Assembly: GCA_930367205.1 (NCBI GenBank)
Contig: OV884012.1
Span: 36,533,520 to 36,597,519, forward strand
Source of the DNA: Acanthosoma haemorrhoidale
Lineage: Eukaryota > Arthropoda > Insecta > Hemiptera > Acanthosomatidae
DNA: 64,000 nt
Reading direction: 5' to 3'
Below the pieces are notes generated by a model. It searched no databases and was not told the origin of the DNA. It saw nothing but the letters and a program-made list of their open reading frames with translations. Below, in pieces: positions 62,111 to 64,000 of the stretch (its first letter is position 1; each line of letters starts with the position of its first letter). A program made the position numbers and the translations under genes.

Positions 62111-63534
62111 TAATGAATTAATATTTATATGGGACAGTTGATGGATGGGTTTGATTTACAAAGATATATAGCTAATGGATGAAACATATAATAATATGCT
62201 AAAAGAATCTACTAGTTTGTCATAAAATATGTATACAAAATAAATTATTGACTCCCACGGACAGATATTAAGAGTATTTGTTAAACCACCTCAGATACTT
62301 AAAATTGCTTGAGTGGAAATCGAGGAATTCAATAGCTAAACGTAAGGAATACCTTTGAATTTATTTTTGTGTTAGCGTCAATCATGTTTTCTTAACCATA
62401 TGAGAAAATTAGAGCGTTGTATTGCATTGTACATAGCTTCCAAATTCGGACTAGCGGAAGAAACCTTACAGAATTCATATCGTGTAGAAATAGGTATTGG
62501 GTATTGGTATTGGGAATCGAGCTTTGGGCTCGCCCAGATACTGAGCCAGACAGTAGAATTTATTCGTGTTTCTCCCCAGTAAATTAGAAGTGGGTATCTC
62601 CCCATTGGATAGCAGAGGGACGATAAAAAAAACAACCTCTCCCTCTTCGAAAAAACAAAGCTAAAACATGAAAATGCTACCGGTATAGGCGTTCTCACAT
62701 AAAATACAATTCAGTGTTTAAGGGACGAGTAAAATGGACTTAGATAAAGGTTATATTACTTGTTGCTTGTGGGTCGTAATTTTATAAATAGTCTAGAGCG
62801 CTATCAGGTTACCATTTTCAAAGGATACAAAAACACAAAACAAAATAACTTACTAAAGTTTGAATCATAACATGTATGTACTATCTTCATAAAATATTAC
62901 AACATCTAAGTTAATAAAAACCAAAAATGATTTTCTACAACAAACGTTTGTTTTATCGTCTGAAACAACAATAAATCTTACCCTGTAACATACATGCAAA
63001 AATCATCAACAGATCAATGATAAATGTCAAATACTATCAACAGATGTGTTATCATTAGGGCTCTGATTAAAATGATGATGAAGAGTAGGTTTAAAATCTA
63101 AAACGATTAAGATCCTTATTTTTTATATCACACTAAAGAAGATATATACTAAATATTTTTTCTCAATTTATTTAATTAAATATAGGATTTTTTAAATACT
63201 TTAAAGCTTAACTAAACAATTTTAATTCATTCAATTTACCAAAAAAATAAATACATAAAGCCCTTGATATAAATTTTCCAATATCGGAAATGCGGCTTTG
63301 AAATACTAGTGAGTAATTTTCACGAAAGAACCAAAAGACCATCTGGTTCAGGACATTGTTAGCACAACAATTACTTTAATTCATAGAAGGAATGATTCAT
63401 CAAAGGACATCTAACCCACCGCTCATCATTGCACCGCCTGTTTCGGACGCTCCTCGCTCCGTCGGTCAGTTCTCATCCATTCTGAACTAACGTCTGATTT
63501 TCATTATTTATTTAATATAAACGTAATGCGATAA
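62111..63534. other. Gene-free stretch
   Basis: Possible LINE 3' UTR to about 62245, otherwise AT-rich with no gene. A short GC-rich patch at 63415-63490 is open in one frame for about 24 codons up to a stop. Confidence 0.35.
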
Positions 63535-63825
63535 AACTGGAATAAAAATAAATTAAATTTTTCGAATGTTGTTTTTAATGGAACCAATGGAAATCGAACA
63601 CAAGAGTTCAATTTTCAAACTAGAAACGTCAATTTTGGAGCAAATCAGGAGAATAATCCTTTAAACGCCTTGAATTCCACATCTTTAACAGCTCTTCTTC
63701 AGAAAACCAGCGAAATTTCTCTATCAGAGAATACTCTGATAAGTCAAAAGGACATTTCCTATACTATGAAAAAAATGGAAGGGAATCGGAATGCTTTAGA
63801 TAGAGAACTCGTAATTTTAGTTTGA
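63535..63825 (+). CDS. Hypothetical coding-like open frame (no start codon seen)
   Basis: Open from the stop before 63535 to TGA 63823-63825, 96 codons with no early ATG. The peptide is Asn/Ser/Thr/Gln-rich at first, then a polar helical part (LTALLQKTSEISLSENTLI) with a charged end. Its composition differs from nearby AT-driven frames and suggests real coding ancestry. No domain is recognised. It could be an exon, or a gag/ORF1-like relic. It lies near the window edge, so neighbouring exons may be outside. Confidence 0.22.
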   Translation, partial: NWNKNKLNFSNVVFNGTNGNRTQEFNFQTRNVNFGANQENNPLNALNSTSLTALLQKTSEISLSENTLISQKDISYTMKKMEGNRNALDRELVILV

Positions 63826-64000
63826 GCATTGAGGAGACTTATGTTATTGGTCTTCACGTAGTTGTCGGAAGTTGAAAACTAGCTAAACCTTAACCAAACG
63901 TTGCGTCATTTGCCTTTTGTCGACAGGAAAACGTCGAATAAGTGAACTAAATTATTTCCAATAAAACAAAATTGCACCATTTAAAGTAGCCGAATATAAA

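Overview
This is eukaryotic, AT-rich, non-coding DNA, most likely from an insect. The evidence is indirect: there is no rRNA, no intact host gene and no bacterial operon structure, but there are several 5'-truncated jockey-type non-LTR retrotransposons and a decayed gypsy/errantivirus-like element with an env remnant, a polypurine tract and LTRs of the AGTTA...TAACT type. Errantivirus-like elements with env are known mainly from insects. The species cannot be named from this sequence.

Layout. At 1-7.4 kb is a cluster of non-LTR (LINE) debris. A family A copy (1360-1888) has target-site duplications. An older family A fragment (2475-2700) is followed by a family B copy (2809-3378) with a perfect 15-bp target-site duplication. 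An inverted family A copy lies at 6454-7375. A solo LTR is at 10014-10371, and a 57-bp minisatellite with five units is at 16624-16908. At 20.75 kb a TATA box is followed by a consensus splice donor, a possible 5' exon. A GA microsatellite is at 22.65 kb. Inverted LINE debris (families B and A) fills 23.07-24.75 kb and is followed by a tRNA-like sequence. From 25 to 37.5 kb I see mostly featureless AT-rich DNA with a few short dispersed repeats.

At 37.57-38.88 kb is the most structured region: a pair of 106-bp inverted arms enclosing opposed LTR fragments, then an env remnant, a polypurine tract and a 3' LTR. At 45.4-50.3 kb are three family C LINE fragments, a 963-bp inverted-repeat structure and a 219-bp fold-back (MITE-like) element. 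At 55.5-56.0 kb is a family A-related LINE, and at 61.1-62.1 kb the longest family B copy, which still shows the reverse-transcriptase palm motif.

No gene in the window can be called intact. A few coding-like open stretches (4952, 57443, 60530, 63535) are listed with low confidence as possible exons or old transposon parts. The elements do not form a pathway. The window reads as an intergenic or intronic landscape shaped by successive insertions, 5' truncation and decay. I found no convincing new biological system. The best candidates for follow-up are the inverted-arm/LTR composite at 37.6-38.9 kb and the two fold-back structures at 46.7-49.5 kb.
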